Shown here in pieces: positions 28,146-38,835 of a stretch of 64,000 nucleotides of DNA. The DNA is taken from contig CM044963.1 in NCBI GenBank assembly GCA_024516035.1, forward strand, positions 21,826,176-21,890,175. Direction: 5' to 3'. The position numbers and the translations under genes are program-made. The stretch is from Bactericera cockerelli. Its lineage: Eukaryota > Arthropoda > Insecta > Hemiptera > Triozidae. Positions within the stretch are counted from its first letter, which is position 1; every line of letters begins with the position of its first letter. A model generated the notes under the pieces. It saw only the letters and a list, made by a program, of their open reading frames with translations. It made no database searches and had not been told where the DNA came from.

Positions 28146-29114
28146 AAAAAATAAATACTTGAAACTATAAAAGGTATGCAGAAATAAAAATTCCCTATCC
28201 AAAAGCGTAGCTCACGTCTTTCCACGATAAGCACACGTTGCTGTACCCTTGACAGAAAATTGGTCTGAAAAAAAAAACCCGTATGAATAATTTCATGAAA
28301 ATCAAGATTTTACGCGTGGCCAGAAAACGACTTTAACTGTACGTAGGAACCTCGCGCTTTCGTGAAACACAATCTATTTTTGCGTCTCAATACGAATTTG
28401 ACATAAAAATTGATAAAAGTTAGCGGGACGTGGGCGAAAACAATAAAACAAAATACATATAAACTCTGTTTCGTGTTAATATAGGCCGGCTGGCTGGCGC
28501 TACTTGACGAGCGCTCGCCTCCCGGCGAGCTTGATTATTTATGATAGAAGAACCTACCTACATATTTACCTGGATTTATTTCATAAATTCTTTTTCGTTT
28601 GGAAAATTCGCTAGTTTTTTTTTCTCTCGTAGGGAAGCATAAGAAAAACCATCCTTACATTATCAAGGCAGTCTCTCGGGGCTTACATAAATAATAATTA
28701 TGTGTATTCTGATACCAATAGTATCTGATATAACTCAATTTACAGATGGTATTACCACCAAAAAAATCATAAGTTGTTGGTGTTACAACAGGTCAGATAC
28801 AGGTATGAATAAAATATTCCATCAGATTTTTTTTGATAATTAAAATAATATTGACCGTCGAGAATTGAACATCGGTCATACGAATAACACTCCTAGCACT
28901 ACCACATCTAGCTAACACCACTGACAATCTGAGAAGCACGAAATTTATCATTTGAATTTTCCTAAACTGGCTGATGAAGGCATGTGAGACCGCGGTATTC
29001 CAAAAAAGCAATGTAAACAATTTTTGTAAACAATACAAGACGCCCTTACACAGTCTACAGTTAGAAAACTCTTAGGATTTTTGAAGAGTTTTTGGCAAAC
29101 ATCTAATAATTTTT
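28146..29114. other. No gene recognised; includes a GC-rich palindromic patch
   Basis: The patch at 28487-28530 (GGCCGGCTGGCTGGCGCTAC, GAGCGCTCGCCTCCCGGCGA) stands out in AT-rich DNA. The minus-strand frame 28793-29038 has no recognisable features. Confidence 0.45.
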
Positions 29115-29568
29115 CTCAGAAGATCACGTGATAAAAAATCGTAAAATTATTTTTTAGCATCCTCGGGGCGGTCGCCAACTTTTATCAAATTTGCCCATGT
29201 CTGTGCCAAAATTTGTTCGGACAAATGTCGAGTGTTTTATTTAGTAAAAAAGTTTTTTGGGTGTTTTTTTCTGTTCAGGTGTAAAAAAATATGGCAAACC
29301 AAATCGTAAAAAACAAAGTAGTGTAGCTAGAAACATCGAAATTTTGTTGGCTTTCTGCAAAATTGTTCAGAATCAACTCATCTTAAACAGGAAAAAAGTA
29401 CTGACCTGAAGAATAAGCCAAAGTCGGACTTTTTTGGAAAGTTGCACAAAATCACTTTGTGCAGTTACGAAGGCGAATCCGAAATAACCGATTGCAGATC
29501 CAGCCTGGAAATGTCGTCAGTAATCTACCATTAACGGGTGTAAACGTTTTTTTGGTCCACCCTGTATA
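29115..29568 (-). repeat. Right inverted-repeat arm of the 6.5-kb composite
   Basis: Reverse complement of 23064-23510 with small indels. It starts CTCAGAAGATCACGTGAT and ends TTGGTCCACCCTGTATA. Confidence 0.85.
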
Positions 29569-29881
29569 TATATATTCTTTTTCCTGTTTACATTTTTATA
29601 CCGTCCATTTTTTTTTTTTAATTTTTACCTTTATTTGTTTGTATATATGTATGTAAAATTGTATACTCGTATGTTCTTCTAATAGAGAGTTCATAATAAT
29701 AATGCCGTTAAAACCTGTTAATGGTAAGTACTCTATGAAGTATAGTATACGATTTATGTCTGTTTTCTTGATAAGTGAGAAAACGCACTTTTTAAATAAG
29801 CTCGACTAAAACATGCCGAGGTCTTTGAACCAATTATTTTTTTTTTTTTAATAAAAGATTGTTTTTGTAATTTTACCATAC

Positions 29882-30129
29882 CTGTGGGAGGTGCTGTTTC
29901 ACATATTGGTAGCTGATGTGTGGAGGTGAATTCACCTCCTCTGTGCATATCCACACGACCTCCCTCACTTCTCCTTAGTGGGGCCGCACAACTCTCCTTT
30001 TCCTCTAGAGAAACGCCCTTGAGGTATGTTCAGACGCCTTATCTTTCTCCTCTAGGTAATCTGACCCCGCCCCAAAGAATCGGATCAGTGGCGGGGGATT
30101 ATACGAGAGGGTAGGGACGGCAGATGCTT
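29882..30129 (-). other. GC-rich block with splice-like borders; candidate UTR exon
   Basis: On the minus strand a T-rich tract ending TTCCAG precedes it and CCCACAG|GTATGG follows. GC content is far above the surroundings. Every frame has a stop. The best (third) frame reads AVPTLSYNPPPLIRFFGAGS onward, then stops before RKRRVV. It could be an untranslated exon of the gene whose coding exon lies at 21904-22010, or a decayed exon. Weakly supported. Confidence 0.3.
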
Positions 30130-30529
30130 CTGGAAAAGAAAAAGATTTTTTTTTAAATAAAAAAAGTATACCTTGAAAACGTTTTATTTAAAAAATAAAA
30201 ACCATTTTACGATTTTTGTGTGTTCTAATTTTGTACATTTGTGCGATGAATTTATTCTCTCAATTCCAGGTTTTTTAGTGTGACAAGTTTTGAGCTATAT
30301 TGAAAATAAACTCATTAAATTAAATAGACATTAATATGAGCATTCGTTACAAAATATCCTTGATATGTACATTGTACAATGTATAGTGATTGTACAAAAG
30401 GAGGATTTTTAAGTCTTTTTAGGTCATTGTAAACAAAAGAAATAATAAGACAGAAAATATGGCATAGGAAGACAACTGATACAAAAACAGGAAAATATTT
30501 TTCCCGAAACATTTGACATTACTCGTACA
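30130..30529. other. No gene recognised; AT-rich
   Basis: A- and T-runs and a small palindrome at 30365-30385 (GTACATTGTACAATGTA). Nothing else seen. Confidence 0.55.
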
Positions 30530-30530
30530 T

Positions 30531-30563
<33 letters not shown>

Positions 30564-30860
30564 CCTCTCTTTCTCTTTCTCTCTCTCTCCAATCTCTCTC
30601 TCATATCTCTCTCTCTCTCTTTAGAGCTGAGTTTATGTTCATTGAAGCGTAATATGAGACAAGGAAAAAGAAATTATATTATTTCATAATAGAGAAAGGC
30701 AGATACATAGAAAGAGTGGGGAGAGAGAATTAGAGCGATAGACAGAGTGAAAAAGAACAGAAAACCCAAGATAGTGGAGGAACAAAAGAACACAGTGGAG
30801 ATCAAAAGAGATGATGTAAGTGAAAGATAAAAGCAGAGAAAGAGAAAGGCTGACCCCAAA
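30530..30860. repeat. (CT)n block followed by GA-rich block
   Basis: CT repeats 30533-30622, then A/G-rich sequence 30675-30850. Confidence 0.75.
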
Positions 30861-31105
30861 CAAACAAGTGTGTTCGGAACTACTGACAATGGACCCCGCC
30901 CTCTCTCATAATCCCTGCTAAAATTCCCCTATCCTCTACCCCCGCGACCCCCCCCCCCCCTTCTATCAAAAACTCCCATGATTTAGCTCTTTGTACAACA
31001 CAATACACCAGAAAGCTCTTTAGCCTATGGCGGTAACTCTTTGCTTTGAAGCTTCATGCAATGCATCAACAAAAACATGGTATGTTCAATGATGTTTCTG
31101 ACTAC

Positions 31106-31175
31106 CGACCGACCTCAGTAGCTTCATCGATAAGGCGGTGGACTCGTAACCTAGAGGTTGGTAGTTGGAGTACCA
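31106..31175 (+). mobile_element. H2 SINE head
   Basis: ACCGACCTCAGTAGCTTCAT, CGATAAGGCGGTGGACTCGT, AACCTAGAGGTTGGTAGTTG, followed by a damaged B box (GGAGTACC). It is cut off by a hairpin. Confidence 0.8.
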
Positions 31176-31178
31176 GCA

Positions 31179-31256
31179 GGCATTGGTATTTGAGTTTGTC
31201 AATACAATACATAATATATTTTATATTTTGTATTGACAAACTCAAATACCAATGCC
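31179..31256. repeat. Perfect hairpin, 29-bp arms, 20-nt loop, then poly-A
   Basis: Left arm GGCATTGGTATTTGAGTTTG then TCAATACAA. The right arm is its exact complement, ending ACTCAAATACCAATGCC. Eighteen or so A follow. The left arm joins the H2 head directly, so this may be a snap-back retrotransposition product or a hairpin RNA gene. Confidence 0.85.
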
Positions 31257-31283
31257 AAAAAAAAAAAAAAAAAAATTCATTAT

Positions 31284-31475
31284 TTGTGTTCAAATGTCAC
31301 AATTTTAGAAAGTAGCGCGGAATCAGAGGACTTTTTACCATTTCATATACCATATCTTTTTTTACCATGATTTTGCCACTGGTCGCTACTTAAATAGCAA
31401 ATCATTTTTCCGCATGAAGTATGGTACTTAGACATCCTAATACAGAGTAGAAGAAATCAAACTCAGGTCATCATG
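31284..31475 (-). mobile_element. H3 SINE, most of body
   Basis: Plus strand: AAATGTCACAATTTTAGAAA, GTAGCGCGGAATCAGAGGAC, TTGCCACTGGTCGCTACTTA, CATCCTAATACAGAGTAGAA, CTCAGGTCATCATGCGCAT. The head end passes into a CA-rich satellite. Confidence 0.8.
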
Positions 31476-31489
31476 CGCATCCACACCAA

Positions 31490-31663
31490 CCACAACCACA
31501 CCCACTCACACTCGCTCAGTCTGTCTCTCTCTCACTCACACACAAACACACACACATACACACTCCCAAACACACACATACATATACCTATACATACACC
31601 ATTATACACACTAGCACACGCACACACACGCATATACATACATACACATTACACATACATACA

Positions 31664-31726
<63 letters not shown>

Positions 31727-31735
31727 ATGTTTCGA
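31490..31735. repeat. (CA)n / (CT)n compound microsatellite
   Basis: CACACAC, CATACACAC and CTCTCTCT runs. The 113-residue + frame is Thr/His/Ser repeat translation. Confidence 0.9.
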
Positions 31736-32380
31736 GTCCTTTGTTTTTCTATGTACATTATCCACCTCTCTCCTAATCCCTACCTTATCCTTCAACATAA
31801 TCCTCCTTGTTTAAATCCTCTTTTGTCTTACTCCTGTGGTTTTGAGACAAAAGTGACTTTCCTCCTATAGAGAGTAATAATAATGCTGTGGTGAGGCCAG
31901 ATGGGACTAAAATGACAACCAACCATTTACTTTACAAAACTATCAATATAATTTACATTCCTGGGTAATGAAGATGAGATAAATGCATGAAACGAGACTG
32001 ATTTGAAATTTTGTTTTAGAAGTTTCTACGATTGTTATTATTAATGAAATACTTAATTGTTTTTTCTAAATAAATAATAATGATGGAATCACGATGAATT
32101 ACTATCGCAAAACCGTATATGATGTCAACATTCGATTTTGAAATGAGTCGAACTAAATTTAATGATGAGTACGGACAAGTCACGAGGAAGTGACTCGGCA
32201 GTTTGCTTTCGTATTTTTCAACTTTTTGAAAGTGAACGCAAGAAAGGGATTTTCCCTTCTCACATGGGAAGATACCACAATGGCAGGTGCCTCTATTGAA
32301 TGCAAATCCCTTGCAAATGATTTCTGTAAGCCAAACGTCAGAGTTAGACGTGAAGCGATAAGATTTTCTATTCAATATGA
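31736..32380. other. No gene recognised
   Basis: 32180-32370 is less AT-rich and partly open on both strands (86 and 231 aa frames that run into the GA and TG repeats), but I see no splice sites or domain character. Confidence 0.45.
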
Positions 32381-32384
32381 GAAA

Positions 32385-32599
32385 GAGAGAGAAAGGGGAG
32401 AGAGAGAGGAGAAAGAGAGAAAGAGTAGGAGAAAGAAAAAAGAAAGATAAAGAAAATAAGAGGGAGAAAATAGTTACGAGAGAGAAATAAAACAGGATAT
32501 GTAGAGAAGTGGGAAATGTGTGAGGAAAAAGGAATAAAAGGTATGAAAAAACTATGAGAAGAGAGAAAAACGAACAAATGGGAGAGACATGATGATGGT

Positions 32600-32674
<75 letters not shown>

Positions 32675-32700
32675 TGTATGTATGTGTGATGATCTGGCAA
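32385..32700. repeat. GA tract, then (TG)n microsatellite
   Basis: GAGA-rich 32385-32480; an almost pure (TG) run of ~45 units at 32600-32690. Confidence 0.9.
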
Positions 32701-33400
32701 AACATTGACACCCTCTACTGAGCAGGTATCAGGAAGTGTGTGTAATTGTGTAAATTCTTCCCAAATTGACAATTGCTATATTTATTCTAGAAGAGAAGAA
32801 AAGAGACAGAGATAGATGTATAGACAGAGATAGTATGTGAAAGGGAGCTATTATTTTTTGGGGCAAAGTCAAAAGTTAGGGTCAATGTAAGACCATTTGC
32901 TTCACATTACTTTATCTTCTTTCTTATCTCTTTTGATATAGCTTCTTCTTTGTCTAGAACACCCTGAACAAAAACAATTTATAAGATTAATAACACTAAT
33001 AATCTTCAGCTCGAGCTCTGAAAACTCCGAATGGGGAATTATTTCAAAGTAATTAAAGAAAAAGATTATTATCTATAGAAGAGAAGAAGAGAGACAGAGA
33101 GTTATATAAGTACATACATTACAAGACTTTATCCTGCAAGAATGAGACTAAAGAGAGTCTTTACTCTCACAGTCTAAACCAAGACTCATTTCTTGGTGAC
33201 AGGCACAGGTATAATATTACAAAAAAAATATGGGCAGACATAGAGTGTGAAAGAAATTGAGAGAAAGAAGGTTCTAACTCTCATGACTGGGGTTTTAACC
33301 TCCAATCCTGAGAATCGCACAACATTTCTTCAAAGAATCTCCTAACTTAAGTTAGGACAGAAATTTTGTTAAAATCTGTTCAGTAGTTTCTGAGATACAG
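32701..33400. other. No gene recognised
   Basis: AT-rich. 'AGAAGAGAAGAAAAGAGACAGAGA' style wording occurs at 32795 and again at 33078, so part is a weak dispersed purine repeat. Confidence 0.5.
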
Positions 33401-33513
33401 ACCTCACTTAAGTGGCTTGATCGATAAGACGGCGGACTTGTAACCTGAAGGTCGCTGGTGCAAATCCCAAGTTTAGTAAAAAAAATTACCAGTATGAGTT
33501 TGAGTAGTTTTGA
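33401..33513 (+). mobile_element. H2 SINE, tail disrupted
   Basis: AGACCTCACTTAAGTGGCTT, GATCGATAAGACGGCGGACT, TGTAACCTGAAGGTCGCTGG, CAAATCCCAAGTTTAGTAAA, then after an A-run TTTGAGTAGTTTTGA. The final ATCAACACAAAT block is missing. Confidence 0.8.
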
Positions 33514-33639
33514 CGTCTTCAGGGATAGATGTAGTGCACTGTTTTGTATAATGCATACTTTTTTCAGGGGTTTCTTGAAATTTCGAAGGGGACTTTTCTC
33601 CCCAACCCCCACCCCCCTGAATACAATTGATGAAGATTA

Positions 33640-33840
33640 GGGAAAAGGAGAGAGGATGAAGGATAAAGAGAGAGAAAGAGAAGGAGAGAGAGGGGGGAGA
33701 GAGAGAGAAAGAGAAAGAGAGACAGAGAGAGAGAAAGAGAGAGAGAGAGATTGAAGAGAAAAAGATAGAGAGGAAGACAGTGAGAGAGGGAGAGAGAGGA
33801 AGAGAGAGGAAGAGAGAGGAAGAGAGAGAGAGAGAGATGG
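33640..33840. repeat. (GA)n satellite
   Basis: A/G with AGAGAGGAAGAGAGA iterated near the end. Confidence 0.85.
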
Positions 33841-34136
33841 GGAAAATATTCTCGCTGTTCTTTTGTTCTGTTCGAAAGTGTGCTATCTTTTGAATAAAAT
33901 AATAATTATTCAATGAAATATTAACAAGGGTGAATAATGAAAGGAAAAAAAGTTTGAGATTATGAAAAAATAAGATTATAAGGAATGAAATTACTTAATA
34001 GGAAGGGGGAATAATAAATAAATTGTTTATACATATTCATATTATACAGTTGTGTTATCAATAGGTTTTAACAGAGAGATAGAGATAAGCAATGATCGTG
34101 AATTATTAACGGAGAAGAATAAAGAAAGAGTTATTA

Positions 34137-34325
34137 TTATTACTAAACACTTTATTAGATATAAAAAGACATATGTACAGTACAAATAATTACTATAAGA
34201 ATGAAAAAATAGGAACAATGTATACGGTTAAAAGGTAAAAGGAATAAGAATAGAAAAATATATATATAAACATATGTCCTAACTAAAGGACGGGGTTATT
34301 GCCTGTGGAAATGTTATCCACTCAA
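34137..34325 (-). mobile_element. Truncated LINE 3' end, type A
   Basis: Plus-strand reading: ACTAAACACTTTATTAGATA (tail complement), AT-rich trailer, TGTCCTAACTAAAGGACGGG, GTTATTGCCTGTGGAAATG, TTATCCACTCAAC. The right stem strand is mutated. Confidence 0.75.
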
Positions 34326-34439
34326 CTATGATGATGATAATGATGTTCAGAGAACAAAAGAGACTAGGAGAAATATTATGTAAAAATGTGATACAAATGG
34401 GAAAAGGGAACGAAAGAGAAATTAATAGGGAGGGGCGAG

Positions 34440-34775
34440 GGAAAGATATAAACAAAATAAAGAGAGAGAGAAAGAGTTGAGAAATTTAGAGAAAAAGGAA
34501 ATATATGTAAAGAAAAATGGGAAAAGAGAGGAAGAAATATGGAGGGGGAGAGAAGAAAAGAGAAGAGAAAGAGAAAGAGAGAGAAGGAGAGGGAGAGAAA
34601 AAGAGAGAGAGACAGAGAAAGGGAAAGAGAAAGTAAAAGAAAGAAAGAGAGAGGGGAGAGAGAGGACAGACAGAAATAAAGAGCTGAGGAAAAGAAGACA
34701 AGAAAAGAGAGGAGAGAGATATAGAAATAAAAAGCTGAGGGTGAGAAGAAAAGAAAGGATAAAGAGAGAGAACGA

Positions 34776-34817
<42 letters not shown>

Positions 34818-35265
34818 GGAAGAAGAAAATTATTCACAGAACCCTCGTTTAACTTTTGTTCACTACGAAAGTGTGCTAGCTTTTGAATAATTCAATAATT
34901 CTTTTAAGAAATTTAAATGCAAGTAGGAGAAAGAAAAAAGCTGAAAAGAGAGAGAAGGGAGAGAGAGAAAGGAGAGAGAGTGAGAGAAAAAGAAAAGAGA
35001 GAGATAGGAGAGAGAAAGAAAATAGAGAAAGAGAAAGGAAAGAGGGAGAGAGGAAGAAAAAAGAGAGAGAGAGTGATAAAGGAAAGAGAAAGGAGAGAGA
35101 GAAAGAGAAAGGAGAGACAGGGAGAGAGAGAGAGAAAGGAAAGAGAGAGAGAGAAAAGAAAAAGAGACAGAGAGATAAAGGAAAAGGAGTGAGAAAGAGA
35201 GAGAAAGGAGGGAGAGAGATAACTTGAAAAAATAGAGAGAAGAAGAGACTGACAGAGATGGGAAG
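34440..35265. repeat. Two long GA satellites (34440-34825 and 34925-35265)
   Basis: Both are A/G-only with GAGAGAGA and GAAAGAGA mixtures. The 80 bp between them (GTTCACTACGAAAGTGTGCT, AGCTTTTGAATAA) resembles 33860-33900, so a larger unit of GA block plus linker is repeated. Glu/Arg/Lys and Ser/Leu frames are shadows. Confidence 0.85.
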
Positions 35266-35389
35266 TTGGGGAAGTAATTTTAATTTTGAAAATTTGATTT
35301 TGAAATAGAAGCTTATTCATTAGAAAAAACACTGCCAATTATGGACAGTGACTGTTTCACATTGTATACACGTGGCAAATTTGCGATTT

Positions 35390-35658
35390 TATACTAAATA
35401 ACTTGTATCTCCTTAACCGCTTAACCGATTTTCTTCAAAATTGTTTAAAATGGTGCAATACTGTTTCTCCTACATTCTAGATTTTACAACAAATTCTGTA
35501 TTGGTAAGTCGTAAATCCATCAGGGCACTTAGCCTTTACGTCCATGCCATTCCGGAAACGGAAATTTTTCGGTCAGAAATTTCCGCTCCGGCCGGGATTC
35601 GAACCCGCAACCTCCGGATCAGTAACCAATGCTCTTAACCACTGAGTCACGGAGGTAG
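35390..35658 (-). mobile_element. H7 tRNA-derived SINE
   Basis: The minus-strand head CCTCCGTGACTCAGTGGTTA, AGAGCATTGGTTACTGATCC, GGAGGTTGCGGGTTCGAATC, CCGGCCGGAG has clear A and B boxes and a cloverleaf-like layout. The ~180-bp body ends near AAGGAGATACAAGTTATT. Only copy in the window, so the body limits are approximate. Confidence 0.7.
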
Positions 35659-35667
35659 GCTAGGCCA

Positions 35668-37027
35668 ATACCCTGGATCCTGGACCCTGAGGTACAGCCA
35701 GTACCACGTAAAATAATCTAACAATGTTATTAATCATCAAACGGTCTGATCCATAAAAACAATAATGCCGGATTAAAAGAATTGGGACTGACAAATACTG
35801 AGGCAATCATTGAGAACGCTCAGAATTCGGTGATACTATCAACTACTCAAATCATAAACAAATGTCTCATTATTAATCGCACGTGACTTCCTATGAATAT
35901 ATTGTTGTTTAAACCTATGTTAAATGTTTATTCGTAATTACTTCAAAAAAGAGTGATACCTTATCATTATATGTAAGCGGCCTCTACGGAGTCCCCAAAA
36001 ACAACTATATCAAGCTGTAGGGTCTAGCGTCTGGGGTCTAGGGTATATCAAGGTGTAGGTACCAGGGTCTGGGGTCTAGGGTATATCAAGCTGTAGGTAC
36101 CAGGGTCTGGGGTCTAGGGTATATCAAGGTGTAGGTACCAGGGTCTGGGGTCTAGGGTATATCAAGCTGTAGGTACCAGGGTCTGGGGTCTAGGGTATAT
36201 CAAGGTGTAGGTACCAGGGTCTGGGGTCTAGGGTATATCAAGCTGTAGGTACCAGGGTCTGGGGTCTAGGGTATATCAAACTGTAGGTAACAGGGTCTGG
36301 GGTCTAGGGTATATCAAACTGTAGGTACCAGGGTCTGGGGTCTAGGGTATATCAAACTGTAGGTAACAGGGTCTGGGGTCTAGGGTATATCAAGCTGTAG
36401 GTACCAGGGTCTGGGGTCTAGGGTATATCAACTGTAGGTACCAGGGTCTGGGGTCTAGGGTATATCAACTGTAGGTACCAGGGTCTGGGGTCTAGGGTAT
36501 ATCAAGCTGTAGGTACCAGGGTCTGAGGTCTAGGGTATATCAAGCTGTAGGTACCAGGGTCTGGGGTCTAGGGTATATCAACTGTAGGTACCAGGGTCTG
36601 GGGTCTAGGGTATATCAACTGTAGGTACCAGGGTCTGGGGTCTAGGGTATATCAACTGTAGGTACCAGGGTCTGGGGTCTAGGGTATATCAACTGTAGGT
36701 ACCAGGGTCTGGGGTCTAGGGTATATCAACTGTAGGTACCAGGGTCTGGGGTCTAGGGTATATCAACTGTAGGTACCAGGGTCTGGGGTCTAGGGTATAT
36801 CAACTGTAGGTACCAGGGTCTGGGGTCTAGGGTATATCAACTGTAGGTACCAGGGTCTGGGGTCTAGGGTATATCAACTGTAGGTACCAGGGTCTGGGGT
36901 CTAGGGTATATCAACTGTAGGTACCAGGGTCTGGGGTCTAGGGCATCTAGTGGACGGCCACAACGGAGCACCCTATAATAAAATTGTTTCATTATTTTAC
37001 GTGGTACCAGGCCTTCTAGGGTATAGG
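35668..37027. mobile_element. Inverted-ended element carrying a 25-unit minisatellite
   Basis: GTACCACGTAAAATAAT (35701-35717) is exactly inverted at 36991-37007. Just outside each arm is a diverged array-like unit: inverted at 35668-35700 (ATACCCTGGATCCTGGACCC, TGAGGTAC) and direct at 37004-37027 (GTACCAGGCCTTCTAGGGTA). This suggests the minisatellite arose by amplifying the element's own terminus. No coding capacity; a non-autonomous DNA transposon is inferred. Confidence 0.55.
36012..36955 (+). repeat. Minisatellite, 25 units of 37-38 bp
   Basis: The unit is CTGTAGGTACCAGGGTCTGG + GGTCTAGGGTATATCAA. The first seven units alternate AAGCTG and AAGGTG, then come AAACTG/GTAAC variants. The last ten are identical 37-mers with AACTG. 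The gradient suggests recent expansion at the right end. Confidence 0.95.
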
Positions 37028-37289
37028 GCTCCGTTGTATTAGTGCACTCAAAATTTTATTAATCGTCTTTCTTACAATAAATAAAACAAATTATTTAATA
37101 GGAAGTCCAAAAAAGAAGAAGATATAATAAGAAGAAAAAAACCAAGGGTAAAGAAAAAGATTAAGAAGAGACATTGTCGCTTTGTCACTTTTTTTCGTTT
37201 GAGCAACAAAATACAAGAGAAGGGTAAAAGTTGGAAAAATGCTCTCACTGCAATAAGTCGGAAGTTCTAACAGATGGTCCCTACATTTC
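37028..37289. other. No gene recognised
   Basis: AT-rich with GAAGAAGA/AAGAAAAAG stretches; no SINE, exon or palindrome seen. Confidence 0.5.
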
Positions 37290-37680
37290 TTTTGTAGAAC
37301 AAGAATGTGAGAGAGACACAAAATGAAATGAGAGGGAGAGAAACAGAAGGAGAGGAAGGGAGCGAAATGTGTCCCTCTCTTCCCCCTCAAGAGAAAATGA
37401 GAGGACAAGATAGAGAGGTAAAGAAAGATAGAAAAAGAGGGAGGAATAGAAGGAGAGAGATAAAAGAAAATGAGAGAGCAATAAAGAGAAAGAAGGATAA
37501 AACAAACAGGAGAAACACACAAGGAGAGAGATAGATAAAAAGAGATAGAGTGTGAGAAAAAATGAGATAGAAAAAAAGAGAGAAAGACAGATAGAGAAAG
37601 AAGAAAGAAAGAGAGAGAGAGGCAGAGATAGAGAGAGAAAGAAGAAAGAAAGGAGAGAGAAAGAGAGATAGTATAATGAA
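37290..37680. repeat. GA-rich satellite
   Basis: A/G-dominated, about 390 bp, facing a CT block 70 bp further on. Open Ser/Leu/Phe frames on the minus strand are repeat translations. Confidence 0.85.
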
Positions 37681-37754
37681 ATAAGGCCAAGGCTTGCAGA
37701 AGTTTCATTACCTGTCAAACGTCAGCACTTGGGACACTAAACACGTTCTATCTA

Positions 37755-38125
37755 TTTCCCTCCCTCCCTACCTCCCTCTCTCTCTCCCCCCCTTTCTCTC
37801 TTTCTCCCTCTCTCTCTCTCGCTTTCTCTCTTTCTCTCTCTCTCCACCTTCTGTGTTCTCTTTTCTTTTGCCTCCACCATATCTCTCTTCTTCTCTTTCT
37901 TTCTTTCTTTCTTTCTCTCTCTCTCTCTCTCTACCTCTCCTTCTTTCGCCTTTTCTCTTTTTCTTCGTATCTCTCTGTCAATTCTCTCTCTGTCTCTATC
38001 TCTCTCTGTCTCTCTCTCTCTCTTTCTCTCCCTCTCTCTCTTCTCCCTCTCTCTCTCTCCCTCTCTCTCTCTCCCTCTCTCTCTCCCTCTCTCTCTCCCC
38101 CTCTCTCTCACTCTTCTATGTTGTA
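37755..38125. repeat. CT-rich satellite
   Basis: (CT)n with CCCTCTCTCTCTC units near 38040-38110. With the GA block at 37290-37680 it forms an imperfect inverted pair. Confidence 0.85.
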
Positions 38126-38269
38126 TGTTGCCTGCTTTTCCTTCACCTCTCCTTTCTACCTCACTCTTCCTATACGGGTCTTCATCTGACAATAGAGGAG
38201 AAAAGGAAGAAGAGAAATAGAGTGTTTCATTTCAATATACACAAAAACTATCGCTATACTTTGAAGTAA

Positions 38270-38537
38270 AAGCCAGCCTCCATGGCGTAACGGTTGTGAC
38301 TACTGTCAGAAGTCCAGGGATCCCGAGTTCGATCCCCGATTGGAGCAGACTTTTCGAAGAAAATTCTGTTCCCTCCAAATACGTGAGGCTGACACCCCCG
38401 TCCTGATCAGGACGTTAAAACAAAATAGAATCGTTGGCGTTAGGAAGACCATCCAGCCATTAAAAAACGATGCCAGGTTGAACGATGCCGACACCAATAG
38501 CAACATGCTAATATGGAATAAAGGCAAGGGAGATAGG
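38270..38537 (+). mobile_element. H1 SINE with target-site duplication
   Basis: The 15-bp direct repeat TATACTYTGAAGTAA lies at 38255-38269 and 38538-38552. Inside: head GCCTCCATGGCGTAACGGTT, GATCCCGAGTTCGATCCCCG (B box), TTCTGTTCCCTCCAAATACG, a junction deleting most of the core (GAGGCTGACACCCCCGTCCT), then GAATCGTTGGCGTTAGGAAG and CATCCAGCCATTAAAAAACG. The complete target duplication proves insertion as a unit of ~268 bp. Confidence 0.9.
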
Positions 38538-38552
38538 TATACTCTGAAGTAA

Positions 38553-38835
38553 TGAAGGGGGGAAAAGAGCTCGATCCTATGGCTGCAATGTTCAAAAATG
38601 CAAATTTGAGCGCCTTAGTACAAATACGTACGCAATATGTTCAAAAATATTCGGTATTTTGAACTGACATAGAAAATTGCTCTGTTTTGAGACAAATATT
38701 CGACGAATTTTCCAAAATATTCTCTCTTGCGCATTTCTACTTCGCGAGGATTGGGTATGTTAGGTACATGGTACATGTTATTTCACTGGTGGCGCCTAGA
38801 TAATCGCATTTTACCCCTTTACTCTCACAGTTACT
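38553..38835. other. No gene recognised
   Basis: Contains CAATGTTCAAAAATGCAAAT and a related ATATGTTCAAAAATATTCGG 55 bp on; otherwise unremarkable up to the gap. Confidence 0.45.

Larger units (their letters stand above)
23064..29568. mobile_element. 6.5-kb composite bounded by ~450-bp outward inverted repeats
   Basis: The left end begins TATACAGGGTGGACC and the right end finishes GGTCCACCCTGTATA. The outermost ~450 bp on each side (23064-23510 and 29115-29568) are reverse complements with scattered mismatches. TA dinucleotides flank both tips, as for Tc1/mariner-type targets. The interior has a transposase C-terminus remnant and many later insertions. It could be one long-TIR transposon or two copies in opposite orientation. 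Confidence 0.6.

Noticed and set aside
32016..32772. 231- and 134-residue minus-strand frames
   Set aside because: They contain His/Thr strings from (TG)n and Ser/Leu from GA; the short mixed part (32180-32370) has no splice sites or recognisable motif.
36012..36955. CRISPR-like regular array
   Set aside because: The units are contiguous 37-38 bp repeats without unique spacers, in a eukaryotic sequence with no cas genes: a minisatellite.
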